From Arenibacter nanhaiticus (lineage in GTDB: Bacteria; Bacteroidota; Bacteroidia; Flavobacteriales; Flavobacteriaceae), in the NCBI RefSeq assembly GCF_900141935.1, contig NZ_FQYX01000014.1, positions 1-64,000 of the forward strand: a DNA stretch of 64,000 nucleotides. The letters are read 5' to 3'. The position numbers and the translations under genes are program-made. The notes under the pieces were generated by a model, which was given only the letters and a program-made list of their open reading frames with translations, ran no database searches and was not told where the DNA came from. Shown here one piece after another: positions 1 through 9,384 of the stretch (position 1 is the stretch's first letter; each line of letters starts with the position of its first letter).

Positions 1-1
1 G

Positions 2-292
<291 letters not shown>

Positions 293-335
293 TAAGGAGT
301 GACTAATTAAATAGTAGTCTAAGTACTGAATTTCT

Positions 336-343
336 TATATTTG
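336..343 (+). promoter_or_regulatory. Bacteroidota -7 promoter element
   Basis: TATATTTG matches the TAnnTTTG -7 consensus of Bacteroidota sigma-A promoters and lies 16 bases before the ATG of the DUF6089 gene. No good TTG element is seen 19 bases upstream, so this is a partial match. Confidence 0.45.
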
Positions 344-359
344 CAAACTTTTGGAACAA

Positions 360-1049
360 ATGAGATTATTTTTTGCGGCCATTTTTGTATTCTTTTTAGG
401 GGAAGTCAATGGGCAGACATATGAAGTAGGGATATTTGCCGGTGGCGCCAATAATATTGGCGATGTGGGCAGGTCTACTTATATCTTGCCTTCTGGTCCT
501 GCTTTTGGGGGGCTTTTTAAATGGAATAAAAGTAAGCGCTATGCATGGCGGGCCAGTGTTATCTACGGTGAATTTACCGCTGACGATACCAAATCCAATA
601 ATACCGCTCGTGAATCAAGAGGTTTTGTGATAAAAAATGATGTCCTTGAAGCATCGGCGGGACTCGAATTTAATTTTGTGGACTATAACCTGCATAAGTT
701 TGGATCCGCATTTACCCCTTATCTGTATACGGGGGTTACCTATTTTAGATATGGATATATGCATTTTAGCGGTGGACAAACCCCGCAGGATGATGGGCAG
801 AAAGAAGGGGCGTTTGCGATTCCCATGACCGTTGGGGCCAAGTTGCGTCTTAACCAGTTTTTGGTCCTAGGAGCCGAAATTGGAGCCCGATATACCTTTA
901 CCGATAACCTGGATGGGAGTAACCCTGAAGGGTCTAATTATGAAGAGTTTAAATTTGGAAATATTTTTAGTGATGATTGGTATGTTTTCTCGGGGCTTAC
1001 TTTAACGTATACCTTCGGAAGAAAACCTTGTCAAGATTGCTTCCAGTAA
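360..1049 (+). CDS. DUF6089 family outer-membrane beta-barrel protein
   Basis: A 229-residue protein with an N-terminal signal peptide (MRLFFAAIFVFFLGEVNGQ) followed by alternating beta-barrel sequence and a C-terminal strand rich in aromatic residues. The motif GGANNIGDVG after the signal peptide and the position directly before uppS and bamA are typical of the DUF6089 family in Flavobacteria. I start it at the ATG at 360, not the in-frame TTG at 351, because only the ATG puts the signal peptide at the N-terminus. Its function is unknown; the neighbours suggest a role in outer-membrane biogenesis. Confidence 0.85.
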   Translation: MRLFFAAIFVFFLGEVNGQTYEVGIFAGGANNIGDVGRSTYILPSGPAFGGLFKWNKSKRYAWRASVIYGEFTADDTKSNNTARESRGFVIKNDVLEASAGLEFNFVDYNLHKFGSAFTPYLYTGVTYFRYGYMHFSGGQTPQDDGQKEGAFAIPMTVGAKLRLNQFLVLGAEIGARYTFTDNLDGSNPEGSNYEEFKFGNIFSDDWYVFSGLTLTYTFGRKPCQDCFQ

Positions 1050-1056
1050 TACATAT

Positions 1057-1797
1057 ATGAATACTATAGAAGAACTTAACATTGAAAAATTACCAGCGCA
1101 TATTGCTATAATAATGGATGGTAATGGACGATGGGCTAAACAAAAAGGCAAGCTTAGGGTTTTTGGGCATGAACAAGGCGTAAAAACAGTGCGCAGCACC
1201 GTAGAAAGTTCTGCGAAAATCGGTGTTAAGTACCTCACTTTATACACCTTTTCTACCGAAAATTGGAACCGGCCAAAGCTTGAGGTAGAAACTTTAATGC
1301 GCATTTTGGTGTCGTCCCTTAAAAAGGAACTCATTACCCTTAACAAAAACAATATTCGTTTAAATACCATTGGCGATATAGCTTCTTTGCCAAAAAAAGC
1401 CCATAAAGAACTGGTAGACGTCATGGCTAAAACTAGCCAAAATACGGGTATGACTTTAACTTTGGCGTTGAGTTACGGCGCTAGGGAAGAGCTTAAAAAC
1501 GCTGTGCAACAGATCAGTCTCAAAGTTAAAAATAATATAATTTCTCCCGAGAAAATTGACGAAACCATTATAAATAACCATCTTTACACGCATGATTTGC
1601 CCGATGTGGACCTGCTTATTCGTACCAGTGGGGAGCACAGAATAAGTAATTTTTTACTTTGGCAGATTGCATATGCCGAATTATATTTTATTGATGTATT
1701 TTGGCCCGACTTTACCGAGCAACATTTAATACTAGCCATTAAGAACTACCAGAACAGAGAACGAAGATTTGGAAAAACAAGCGAACAACTCACCTAG
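1057..1797 (+). CDS. uppS: Isoprenyl (undecaprenyl diphosphate) synthase
   Basis: A 246-residue cis-prenyltransferase that makes undecaprenyl diphosphate, the lipid carrier for peptidoglycan and O-antigen, from isopentenyl and farnesyl diphosphate. The signature MDGNGRWA is at residues 20-27, with the catalytic Asp at 21. The C-terminal RTSGEHR motif near residue 190 binds diphosphate; it is followed by SNFLLWQIAYAELYF as in the family. It starts 7 bases after DUF6089 and stops 4 bases before bamA, so the three are probably one transcript. Length is normal. Confidence 0.97.
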   Translation: MNTIEELNIEKLPAHIAIIMDGNGRWAKQKGKLRVFGHEQGVKTVRSTVESSAKIGVKYLTLYTFSTENWNRPKLEVETLMRILVSSLKKELITLNKNNIRLNTIGDIASLPKKAHKELVDVMAKTSQNTGMTLTLALSYGAREELKNAVQQISLKVKNNIISPEKIDETIINNHLYTHDLPDVDLLIRTSGEHRISNFLLWQIAYAELYFIDVFWPDFTEQHLILAIKNYQNRERRFGKTSEQLT

Positions 1798-1801
1798 AGA
1801 T

Positions 1802-4381
1802 ATGAAAAGATTCATGTCACTTCACCTTCTAACAGCATTTTTATTCTTTTTATTTACCGCCTGTATCACCGCACAGGAAACCTCGTATGAGGACGGTAAA
1901 AAGTATATCCTAGGAGGCCTGGAGGTAACCGGACTACAAAGTTATAACGAACAAACTGTAAAAACCTATACAGAACTCCGAGTAGGACAGCCTATTACGA
2001 TCCCAAGCGATCAAATTAGTGCCGTGATTAATAAGTTATGGGGGCTGGAACTTTTTACGGATATTACCTTTTATGTGACTAAAATAGAAGGAGATAATAT
2101 TTTTCTTGAACTCAATATTATTGAAAGGCCAACGCTTTCTAACGTAACGGTATACGGAGAAAAGAAAAATAAAATCAATGAAATCCTAAAAGATACCGAT
2201 CTTAAAAAAGGAAAGAAGATTACCGAGAGTTTAATTGCCAATTCTAAAAATTACCTTCAAAACAAATACAAAAAGAAGGGGTACTTGAACGTTAAGGTTA
2301 ATATTGCTACCGCCAAAGATACAGTAGGAGACAATACCCAAAGTATGGTAGTAAATATTAAAAAAGGGGAAAAGGTGAAAATCAATGATATTATTTTTGA
2401 AGGGAATGATCAGCTGTCCGACAATACCTTGGCAAAAGCCCTAAAGAAGACCAAGAAAAAGAAATTTTACCGTTTCTGGAAAAAATCCAAATACATCGAA
2501 GAAGACTATAAGGCAGACTTAGTGTCCTTGGTCGATAGATATGCCGAAAAAGGATTTAGGGATGCCCGTATAATTTCAGATACCTTTGTTAAGGTAGGCG
2601 ACGATCTCATCGACTTAAAGATAAAGGTCGAGGAAGGGAATAAATACTATTTCGGAGATATAGATTTTGTAGGGAACACGGTGTATACCGACCGTCAGTT
2701 GGGACAGGTGTTAGGTCTTAAAAAAGGAGATACCTATAATGGGGTGCTGATGCGTAAGCGTATTGCAGACGACAGCAAACCCGATGGAGAAGATTTGACC
2801 AACCTATACCAAAACAACGGGTATATGTTTTCTAGTATCAATCCGGTAGAAATTTCTGCAGAAAACGATACTATAAATTTTGAAGTAAGGATCATAGAAG
2901 GAAAGGAAACCTTTTTAGACCACATTACGGTCACGGGGAACGACAAGACAAACGACCACGTAATTTTTAGAGAGTTAAGAACAAGACCAGGTCAGCGTTA
3001 TAATAAATCTGATATTATTAGAAGTATCAGGGAATTGGGACAGTTAGGATTTTTTGATGCTGAGCAGATTGTTCCTAAAATTGAAAATCCAGATCCAAAT
3101 GCCGGTACGGTAGATATCGGGTATAGCCTTGTAGAATCTGGATCGAGCCAAATAGAACTTCAAGGAGGTTATGGCGGTGGAGGTTTCATAGGAACCCTTG
3201 GACTTTCTTTTAGCAATTTCTCTATTAAAAACTTGTTCAATGGAGAGGCATATAAGCCGGTACCTATGGGCGATGGGCAAACTTTTGCCTTGCGTTTACA
3301 AGCCAGTAGGACTTATAGAGTGTATAGCCTTAACTTTTCAGAACCATGGTTGGGAGGTAAAAAACCGGTAAGGTTTAATATGTCCTTGTCTAGAACCCAA
3401 CAGTTTTACTATAACCCATATGTAAGCCGTAAGCCAGACAAAAGCAAGCAGTTTTCTATTACAGGTCTTTCTGTAGGATTGGCAAAAAGAGTACAATGGC
3501 CCGATGATTTCTTTACCGTATCGCATTCGCTAGGGTATCAGTTGTACGATTTCCAAGATTACAATATCGGCTTGTTTAATTTTGGGAACGGGAAATCTAA
3601 TTCCCTTGCCTATACCTTTGGGCTATCTAGAAATGCTACAGGAGGTGGACGTATCTTCCCTAGAAGTGGGTCTAACTTTGAGCTGACGGCAAAATTTACA
3701 CCTCCTTATTCGTTGTTTAACGGAAAGGACTATAAAAAATTAAATGCCGATTTTGATCAAGCAATTGAAGATCGCGATTCTGAAGAAGTAGAGCGTATAG
3801 ATCAGGAGCGGTTTAAATGGTTAGAATTCTATAAAGTAAACTTTAAAGGAGATTGGTATACTACCCTGATCGATAAGTTGGTGTTGAGGACCAATGCTGA
3901 ATTTGGATTCTTGGGAAGCTATGACCAAGAGGTAGGGAAAGTTCCTTTTGAGCGTTTTTATGTCGGTGGTGATGGTTTAGGAACCTATACCATGGACGGG
4001 AGAGATGTGGTTCAGTTAAGAGGATATGAAAACCAGTCATTGACACCTTATAGCGTAGACCGTATGACAGGCGGACAATCGCAGGACGGTGGAGTAGTGT
4101 ACAATAAGTTCTCGTTAGAATTAAGATACCCATTAACTCTTAAGCCTTCCGCTTCTATTTACGGACTGGCGTTCTTGGAGGGTGGTAATGCCTTTAACAA
4201 TTTTCACGATTTTAATCCGTTTGAGATAAAAAGATCGGCCGGAGTTGGACTGCGTATATTTATGCCTGCATTTGGATTATTGGGAATAGATTTTGGATAT
4301 GGATTCGATCAAGATTACAATCCAAACTCTGCAGGACCTAGTGGTTGGCAAACGCATTTTATCATAGGGCAACAGTTTTAA
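1802..4381 (+). CDS. bamA: Outer membrane protein assembly factor BamA
   Basis: An 859-residue Omp85 protein that folds and inserts beta-barrel proteins in the outer membrane. A signal peptide (residues 1 to about 22) precedes successive POTRA domains to about residue 430, then a 16-strand-type barrel to the end. The conserved loop-6 motif appears as QLRGYENQSL near residue 740. Two lysine-rich stretches (KKTKKKKFYRFWKKSK around residue 215) lie in the POTRA region. I choose the ATG at 1802 over an in-frame TTG at 1769, because the latter lies inside uppS and would bury the signal peptide. The skp-like ompH genes downstream act in the same pathway. Confidence 0.96.
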   Translation: MKRFMSLHLLTAFLFFLFTACITAQETSYEDGKKYILGGLEVTGLQSYNEQTVKTYTELRVGQPITIPSDQISAVINKLWGLELFTDITFYVTKIEGDNIFLELNIIERPTLSNVTVYGEKKNKINEILKDTDLKKGKKITESLIANSKNYLQNKYKKKGYLNVKVNIATAKDTVGDNTQSMVVNIKKGEKVKINDIIFEGNDQLSDNTLAKALKKTKKKKFYRFWKKSKYIEEDYKADLVSLVDRYAEKGFRDARIISDTFVKVGDDLIDLKIKVEEGNKYYFGDIDFVGNTVYTDRQLGQVLGLKKGDTYNGVLMRKRIADDSKPDGEDLTNLYQNNGYMFSSINPVEISAENDTINFEVRIIEGKETFLDHITVTGNDKTNDHVIFRELRTRPGQRYNKSDIIRSIRELGQLGFFDAEQIVPKIENPDPNAGTVDIGYSLVESGSSQIELQGGYGGGGFIGTLGLSFSNFSIKNLFNGEAYKPVPMGDGQTFALRLQASRTYRVYSLNFSEPWLGGKKPVRFNMSLSRTQQFYYNPYVSRKPDKSKQFSITGLSVGLAKRVQWPDDFFTVSHSLGYQLYDFQDYNIGLFNFGNGKSNSLAYTFGLSRNATGGGRIFPRSGSNFELTAKFTPPYSLFNGKDYKKLNADFDQAIEDRDSEEVERIDQERFKWLEFYKVNFKGDWYTTLIDKLVLRTNAEFGFLGSYDQEVGKVPFERFYVGGDGLGTYTMDGRDVVQLRGYENQSLTPYSVDRMTGGQSQDGGVVYNKFSLELRYPLTLKPSASIYGLAFLEGGNAFNNFHDFNPFEIKRSAGVGLRIFMPAFGLLGIDFGYGFDQDYNPNSAGPSGWQTHFIIGQQF

Positions 4382-4476
4382 TCCTTAATGTCTGGACATT
4401 TCAGGCTTTTACTGTTGATTCTATAATAATTGATTATTTTGGCACGATATTTTCTATGGTATAAAAAGAAAATAAA

Positions 4477-5286
4477 ATGAAAATAAAAGCACAAGTACTT
4501 GTTCTCCTAGTCGTAACTATGTATGCAACCTCCGCTTTTGGGCAGAGAGGGGTAAGGATAGGTTATGTGGATATGGAATACATACTGGAGAATGTAGAGG
4601 AATACAGGGAGGCCAATGTGCAGTTGGCGAATAAAGTGCAAAGATGGAAACTCGAAATAGAGCAGGAGAGAGCGGTCATAGACCAGATGAAGAAAGAGTT
4701 AGTGGCAGAGAAAGTGCTATTGACAGACGAGCTGATAACCGAAAGGGAAGAAGAGATTCAAATCCTAGAAAGAGAAATGTTGGAGTACCAACAAGCTAGG
4801 TTTGGTCCGGAAGGCGATTTGGTATTGCAAAAAAGAAGGTTGATACAGCCAATTCAAGATCAGGTCTTTAATGAAGTACAGCAGTTAGGTGCCAATAAAA
4901 ATTATGATTTTATTTTTGATAAATCGGCAGATGTTGTAATGTTGTATTCCGAACAAAGGCACGATTTAAGCGATCTGGTGTTAAGAGGGATTGCTAGGAC
5001 AAGAAAAATTAGTGCCCCAAATAAAAAGGACGTTCCTAAAAGTAGGCTAGATCGGTTCGAGGAAGAAGATGCTAACGAGGCGCTTCAAGAAAGACAAGAA
5101 AAGGCGCAACAGGCAGAAGATGCAAGGGCAAAAGCGGCAGAAGCGAGACGAGAAGAACAATTGAAATTGCGAGAAGACCGTAAAAAGGCCTACGAGGAAA
5201 GAAGGAAGAAGTTGCTTGAAGAGCGGGAAGCTAAAAGAAAAGAGGCGGAAGAAAAACGCAAAAAGAAAGACGGAGAGGAAGACTAA
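4477..5286 (+). CDS. OmpH/Skp-family periplasmic chaperone, long form
   Basis: A 269-residue secreted protein. A signal peptide (to about GQRG at residue 23) is followed by the OmpH-family opening RIGYVDMEYILE, a long charged coiled coil (residues 40-120) and a conserved YDFIFDKSADVVMLY segment. The last 75 residues are almost entirely Glu, Lys, Arg and Ala and likely form an extended helix. Skp-type chaperones carry unfolded outer-membrane proteins to BamA, which fits the position just after bamA. The highly charged tail makes it longer than the following paralogue (169 residues). Confidence 0.9.
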   Translation: MKIKAQVLVLLVVTMYATSAFGQRGVRIGYVDMEYILENVEEYREANVQLANKVQRWKLEIEQERAVIDQMKKELVAEKVLLTDELITEREEEIQILEREMLEYQQARFGPEGDLVLQKRRLIQPIQDQVFNEVQQLGANKNYDFIFDKSADVVMLYSEQRHDLSDLVLRGIARTRKISAPNKKDVPKSRLDRFEEEDANEALQERQEKAQQAEDARAKAAEARREEQLKLREDRKKAYEERRKKLLEEREAKRKEAEEKRKKKDGEED

Positions 5287-5381
5287 AAAAATAAGGAAAT
5301 AGAATAAGGATAACCATTTTTCAAATCAAATAACTAAATCATTAAAATCAACACGCAAAAATTAATTAATTTATTAAAATC

Positions 5382-5891
5382 ATGAAACAAATTAAGAAGA
5401 TAGCAGTAGCCCTAGTTTTGTTCGTAGCAGCTAGTAGTTTTGTAAACGCTCAAACCAAAATAGCACACATAGACGTTCAAAAATTATTGTCCGAAATGCC
5501 GGAAATGAAGGCTGCCGAAGCAGAATTGAAAAAATTACAAGAGACTTATAGAGCGGATATCGAAGGGTCTATGACCGAGCTTAGAAATAAGTACACACAA
5601 TATTCTAACGAGTCTTCTGCAAAATCCAAGGAAGAAAACGAAAAAAGAGCATTGGAATTACAAGGCTTTGAAAAAAACATTGGAGAGGCACAACAAAAAG
5701 CTCAAATGGATCTGCAACAAAAACAAGCAGAACTAATGGGGCCTATCACTGAGAAAGCTAAAAAGGCTATCGAAGATGTTGCCGCTGCTCAAGGAATCGA
5801 TTACGTAATGGATGCTACTCAAGGTAGTGGTCTTATCGTTGCAAAGGGTAAGGATATTTTGCCTGCGGTAAAAAAACAATTAGGTTTCTAA
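5382..5891 (+). CDS. OmpH/Skp-family periplasmic chaperone, short form
   Basis: A 169-residue protein with a signal peptide ending near VNAQ and the Skp-type start TKIAHIDVQKLLSEMPE. A central coiled coil (residues 45-125) would form the tentacle-like arms. The C-terminal IDYVMDATQGSGLIVAKGKDI is the family's conserved strand region. It is a paralogue of the preceding gene and is followed by a strong terminator, which closes the envelope block. Confidence 0.93.
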   Translation: MKQIKKIAVALVLFVAASSFVNAQTKIAHIDVQKLLSEMPEMKAAEAELKKLQETYRADIEGSMTELRNKYTQYSNESSAKSKEENEKRALELQGFEKNIGEAQQKAQMDLQQKQAELMGPITEKAKKAIEDVAAAQGIDYVMDATQGSGLIVAKGKDILPAVKKQLGF

Positions 5892-5913
5892 TCTAAGCGC
5901 TTAAATATTTAAG

Positions 5914-5942
5914 AAAAGCCATACGTTTGTATGGCTTTTTTT
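5914..5942 (+). terminator. Rho-independent terminator after the bamA-ompH block
   Basis: AAAAGCCATAC (5914-5924) and GTATGGCTTTT (5929-5939) form an 11-bp perfect stem with a 4-base loop and a T run. Confidence 0.9.
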
Positions 5943-6056
5943 ATGTCTTGTATTTTAGTGAAAATATTTATCCGCTTCCTTAAAAGTGTTTTTTTTTTGC
6001 GGGGATTTACTAAAATTAATTAGCTAACTTTAAATCCTACTTTAGATATTTTTAGC

Positions 6057-6848
6057 ATGAGTGATCGTCCCATTGGTATATTTGATTCGGGTATAGGAGG
6101 AACCTCTATTTGGAGGGAAATTAACAGGCTGCTGCCTAAGGAATCGACCATTTATTTGGCCGACAGTAAGAATGCTCCTTACGGAGAAAAGACCCAGGCC
6201 CAAATTTTGGAGCTGAGTATCAAGAATGTCGAATTCCTCATTAACAAGGGGTGTAAAATTATTGTGGTGGCCTGTAATACGGCCACGACAAACGCTATAA
6301 AAGAACTTAGGGCAAGCTACACTATACCGCTTATCGGGATAGAGCCGGCCATAAAGCCAGCGGCATTGCACACTAAGAGCAAAACGGTCGGGGTTTTGGC
6401 CACCAAAGGGACTCTTTCCAGCGCTTTGTTTAACAGTACCTCAGAATTGCATGCCAACGGTATAAAAGTCTTGGAGCAAGAGGGTACGGGCTTGGTAGCC
6501 CTTATCGAAGAAGGCAAGTTGTATTCGGATCAGACCAAGGAATTGCTGCAGCGGTATCTGAAACCGATGCTTAAAGAAGGTATAGATCAGTTGGTGCTGG
6601 GCTGTACACACTACCCGTACCTAATTCCCTTATTAAAGGATATCTTGGCGGATGAAGTAGAAATTATCGATTCCGGTGATGGTGTCGCGCGGAGAACCCT
6701 GGCTGTTCTGGAGCAACATCAGCTAAAGGTCGGTGCTTCTAAAACTACAGTAGAACACCAATTCTATACCAATGTAAATCCAGAGGTGCTCAAGACCTTC
6801 CTAAGCGATGTAAACGGATGCTATAGGGTAGATTATTTGGACTTTTAA
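6057..6848 (+). CDS. murI: Glutamate racemase
   Basis: A 263-residue cofactor-independent racemase that supplies D-glutamate for peptidoglycan. FDSGIGG (residues 9-15) holds the catalytic Asp10 and Ser11. The two catalytic cysteines are in VACNTATTNA (Cys73) and VLGCTHYPYL (near residue 183). Its usual flavobacterial place is downstream of ompH; here a terminator separates the two, so it likely has its own promoter. Confidence 0.97.
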   Translation: MSDRPIGIFDSGIGGTSIWREINRLLPKESTIYLADSKNAPYGEKTQAQILELSIKNVEFLINKGCKIIVVACNTATTNAIKELRASYTIPLIGIEPAIKPAALHTKSKTVGVLATKGTLSSALFNSTSELHANGIKVLEQEGTGLVALIEEGKLYSDQTKELLQRYLKPMLKEGIDQLVLGCTHYPYLIPLLKDILADEVEIIDSGDGVARRTLAVLEQHQLKVGASKTTVEHQFYTNVNPEVLKTFLSDVNGCYRVDYLDF

Positions 6849-7209
6849 AATAATAAGGGCACAATGAAGGTCGCGCTGTACCTAGCTTTTAGGCCCATAT
6901 CATGCTTATGGATTGTAATATCGGCTCTATTTCAAAAGGAATGAGGCGTCCTATTTTACTTGGACTATTTCCAAATCCTTATCGTCAATAGTTTTATTAT
7001 TAGGGCGTTCCCTCCTTCGTCGGTCGGGCCCTTGGCTATATCCCTTGCCCTGCTGCGGGGATGCCGCCGCGGTCCCTAACGCAAAAATAAATCAGGCCAT
7101 GGGCGGATAGAAGGGCTATTGAACAAAGAATTTTTGGGTAGCAAAAACTGGCATGTCAACAAGTGAATGTGCTGTCTTCACTCCTTAAAACCTACAAGTA
7201 TAAATTCGG
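6849..7209. other. Intergenic region between convergent murI and folA
   Basis: A 361-base non-coding gap. It holds a REP-like element at 7001-7082, described separately. No open frame with coding character and no clear T-run terminator was found in the rest. Confidence 0.6.
7001..7082. repeat. REP-like intergenic element, GC-rich core
   Basis: The element starts TAGGGCGTTC, has CGGTCGGGC just inside, and ends CCCTAACGC. It is much more GC-rich than the flanks. The core contains ATCCC (7040-7044) opposite GGGAT (7058-7062) around a CCCTGCTGCG loop. The element at 49693-49797 on the other strand has the same two ends. I know similar elements as frequent intergenic repeats in Flavobacteriaceae; whether a Y1 transposase (RAYT) mobilises them is inference. 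Confidence 0.7.
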
Positions 7210-7704
7210 TTAGACCCTTTCGTAGGTTAAATAGCTAAAATCGTATTGATGGCGATCGTCCTTTGGATGGTATTCTTCTGCTAAGAGCTTCCATTCAGAA
7301 GTATTGATTTCAGGAAAATGGGCGTCCGCTTCAAAGGATGCATGTACCCTAGTAAGTTCTATATTTGTTGCGTGTTTTAAGGCCAAGTGATAAATTTCAC
7401 CGCCTCCGATTATAAATGCCAATGCTTCTTCTTTTACCAATTGTAAAGCCTCTTCCAAAGAATGTACTACCGTGCAATGGTCATAAGTTACAGCGTAGTT
7501 TTTATCTCTGGTGATAATGATATGGTGCCTATTGGGCAATGGTTTAGGGAAGCTTTCAAAGGTCTTTCGCCCCATAATGATCTTGTGGCCAGAAGTGATG
7601 TTTTTAAAACGTTTAAAATCGTCCGGTAAATGCCAAAGAAGATCATTGTTTAATCCTAAAGCGTTGTTCTCGGCAGCTGCTGCAATCATGGTTAAGGTCT
7701 GCAC
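7210..7704 (-). CDS. folA: Dihydrofolate reductase
   Basis: A 164-residue enzyme reducing dihydrofolate to tetrahydrofolate with NADPH. IAAAAENNALGLNNDLLWHLPDDFKRFK includes the substrate-binding Asp of PDDFKRFK; IMGRKTFESFPKPLPNR and FIIGGGEIYHLAL are the NADPH-binding parts. The start is a GTG at 7704 that shares one base with the TAG stop of the upstream 2TM gene (TAGTG), so translation is probably coupled. The next ATG (residue 6) would remove most of the first beta strand. ThyA, which produces dihydrofolate, is encoded 4.4 kb away. Confidence 0.95.
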   Translation of the reverse strand: MQTLTMIAAAAENNALGLNNDLLWHLPDDFKRFKNITSGHKIIMGRKTFESFPKPLPNRHHIIITRDKNYAVTYDHCTVVHSLEEALQLVKEEALAFIIGGGEIYHLALKHATNIELTRVHASFEADAHFPEINTSEWKLLAEEYHPKDDRHQYDFSYLTYERV

Positions 7705-8090
7705 TATTCTTTTTTTTTATTGATCATGGAATCCGGAAACTCGGTTTCTATTTCCTTTTGCATTGCTGCAATCCGTTCTTGCTGTTTTAAAACTAATTTT
7801 TCGCGTTGGCGACGTTCCCAATGTTGGTCCATAAATTTATGGGTCACAAACACGTTAAAGACATGTAAGGCAATGATAAAAGTCCATAAGGTAACGACCC
7901 AGATATACCAATCGTACTGAATACCATATTTTAATATTTTGTTGATTACGACAAGAAAAATACTGCCGATCAAATAAATAACAAAGTGATTGTACAGGCG
8001 TTTTTTCTGCAACATCCTAGCCTGGGCATATTCCAATTGCTCATGCTGCTCAATAGCTATTTTAGAATTTATTTTGTTTTTGAGGAACAT
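7704..8090 (-). CDS. 2TM domain-containing membrane protein
   Basis: A 128-residue protein with two transmembrane helices (about residues 36-54 and 62-84) inside charged ends. The pattern LYNHFVIYLIGSIFLVVIN ... WYIWVVTLWTFIIALHVFNVF ... WERRQ is the 2TM domain found mostly in Bacteroidota. Its function is unknown. It overlaps folA by one base and is its likely co-transcribed upstream partner. Confidence 0.85.
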   Translation of the reverse strand: MFLKNKINSKIAIEQHEQLEYAQARMLQKKRLYNHFVIYLIGSIFLVVINKILKYGIQYDWYIWVVTLWTFIIALHVFNVFVTHKFMDQHWERRQREKLVLKQQERIAAMQKEIETEFPDSMINKKKE

Positions 8091-8149
8091 CCTTATATGT
8101 ATCTTTATGGCAAAGATATCATAAAATAAAAATTCTTATCACTAAGGAT

Positions 8150-9232
8150 ATGCAAAAGATTATAAAACAATTTCCGGTCTTAGGCCAAAATATTTATGCC
8201 GATACCGCCGCTTCTGGATTGCTCTATGATGGATTATTGGATTGGAGGCAAGAACACGACTTCGATTTTTTAATCGGAGGCAGTAAAATGAGAAAGACAT
8301 CCCATGAGTTGCTTTGCCAGACTAAAGACACCCTCGGTACCTTTTTTGGGTGTAAGGCAGAGAATGTAGCCTTGGTGCCCAATTTTTCCATAGGCTTAAA
8401 TTTGCTGTTGGAGGGCTTGCCTAAAACGGCGAATGTATTGTTGTTGGAAGATGACTACCCTTCGCTTAATTGGCCATTTGAAAGTAGATTGGATAAAGTT
8501 TCTTTTGTGAAAATTAACGAAGATCTCGAAGAACGGATTCTTGCAAAAATAAAATCGGATCATATTAACGTGTTGGCCCTTAGTTTAGTACAATGGTTAA
8601 ATGGCGTTAAGATTGATTTAGGATTTTTAAAAACTCTAAAAAATGATTTTCCCGACTTGTTGATTATCGCCGATGGGACGCAGTTCTGTGGTACCCAACA
8701 CTTTAACTTCGATACATCGGGGATCGATGTCCTGGGAGCTAGTGGTTATAAATGGCTGTTGGGAGGCTATGGCAATGGATTTATGATGTTCAAAGAAGAG
8801 GTTGGCGCTAAATTTTCATGTAAATCTACCGGGTTTAATTCGGTAAACCATGACTTTGAGCACAAGGGCCAAAGGAGTTTTGCCAAACAATTTGAACCAG
8901 GACATTTGGATACTTTTAGTTTTGGAAGTTTAAAATATTCCTTAGAGTTTCTTACCGGTATTGGGCTAGATAAGACGTACGGGCAGATAGAAAAACTTGC
9001 ACTACAGGCTAAGGAAGCGTTTTCAGAAGCCGGCTTGCTAGAGGAGGCGGTTATAAAAAGAAAAGGGCATAGTAGTATTTTTAATATCAAGGATTCGGGA
9101 AAATTATGGGACAAATTGCGTAATAATGAGGTGGTTTGTTCACAACGCGGCGATGGGATTAGGTTGAGTTTTCATTTTTATAACACCGAAAAGGAGATTG
9201 AAAACATTGTAAGAATTATAAAATCTAAATAG
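8150..9232 (+). CDS. Class V aminotransferase-fold PLP enzyme
   Basis: A 360-residue fold-type I PLP enzyme of the NifS/kynureninase/isopenicillin-epimerase-like group. DGTQ (Asp175) should contact the pyridine nitrogen and Lys201 in GASGYKWLLGGYGNG should form the Schiff base. There is no signal peptide. It lacks an obvious NifS-type active-site Cys loop, so a cysteine desulfurase role is not supported. It is divergent from the 2TM-folA pair and lies about 500 bases from the ergothioneine pair egtD-egtB. A C-S lyase role (EgtE-like) is possible but unproven. The substrate is unknown. Confidence 0.8.
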   Translation: MQKIIKQFPVLGQNIYADTAASGLLYDGLLDWRQEHDFDFLIGGSKMRKTSHELLCQTKDTLGTFFGCKAENVALVPNFSIGLNLLLEGLPKTANVLLLEDDYPSLNWPFESRLDKVSFVKINEDLEERILAKIKSDHINVLALSLVQWLNGVKIDLGFLKTLKNDFPDLLIIADGTQFCGTQHFNFDTSGIDVLGASGYKWLLGGYGNGFMMFKEEVGAKFSCKSTGFNSVNHDFEHKGQRSFAKQFEPGHLDTFSFGSLKYSLEFLTGIGLDKTYGQIEKLALQAKEAFSEAGLLEEAVIKRKGHSSIFNIKDSGKLWDKLRNNEVVCSQRGDGIRLSFHFYNTEKEIENIVRIIKSK

Positions 9233-9345
9233 GGAGTTTTGCCTACATCTAAATATAGAGGTGCTTAAATGATATTATCCGTTAATTATGTGTTAATTTT
9301 TATGATTTTCACAAAAGTCATATGATTCATTGGCAATGAGGGGTT

Positions 9346-9353
9346 TAAATTTG
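9346..9353 (+). promoter_or_regulatory. Bacteroidota -7 promoter element
   Basis: TAAATTTG matches TAnnTTTG and lies 31 bases before the ATG of the glycogen-binding-fold gene. No well-spaced -33 TTG is seen. Confidence 0.45.
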
Positions 9354-9384
9354 TATTTTTAGGGTCTATTAAAAACTATGGATT

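Noticed and set aside
1002-1424. A 140-codon minus-strand frame across uppS
   Set aside because: It is antisense to a complete, conserved uppS and has no family features; it is a shadow frame.
8150-9232. Cysteine desulfurase for the PLP enzyme
   Set aside because: The active-site cysteine loop of NifS/SufS is not evident and no iron-sulfur assembly genes are nearby.
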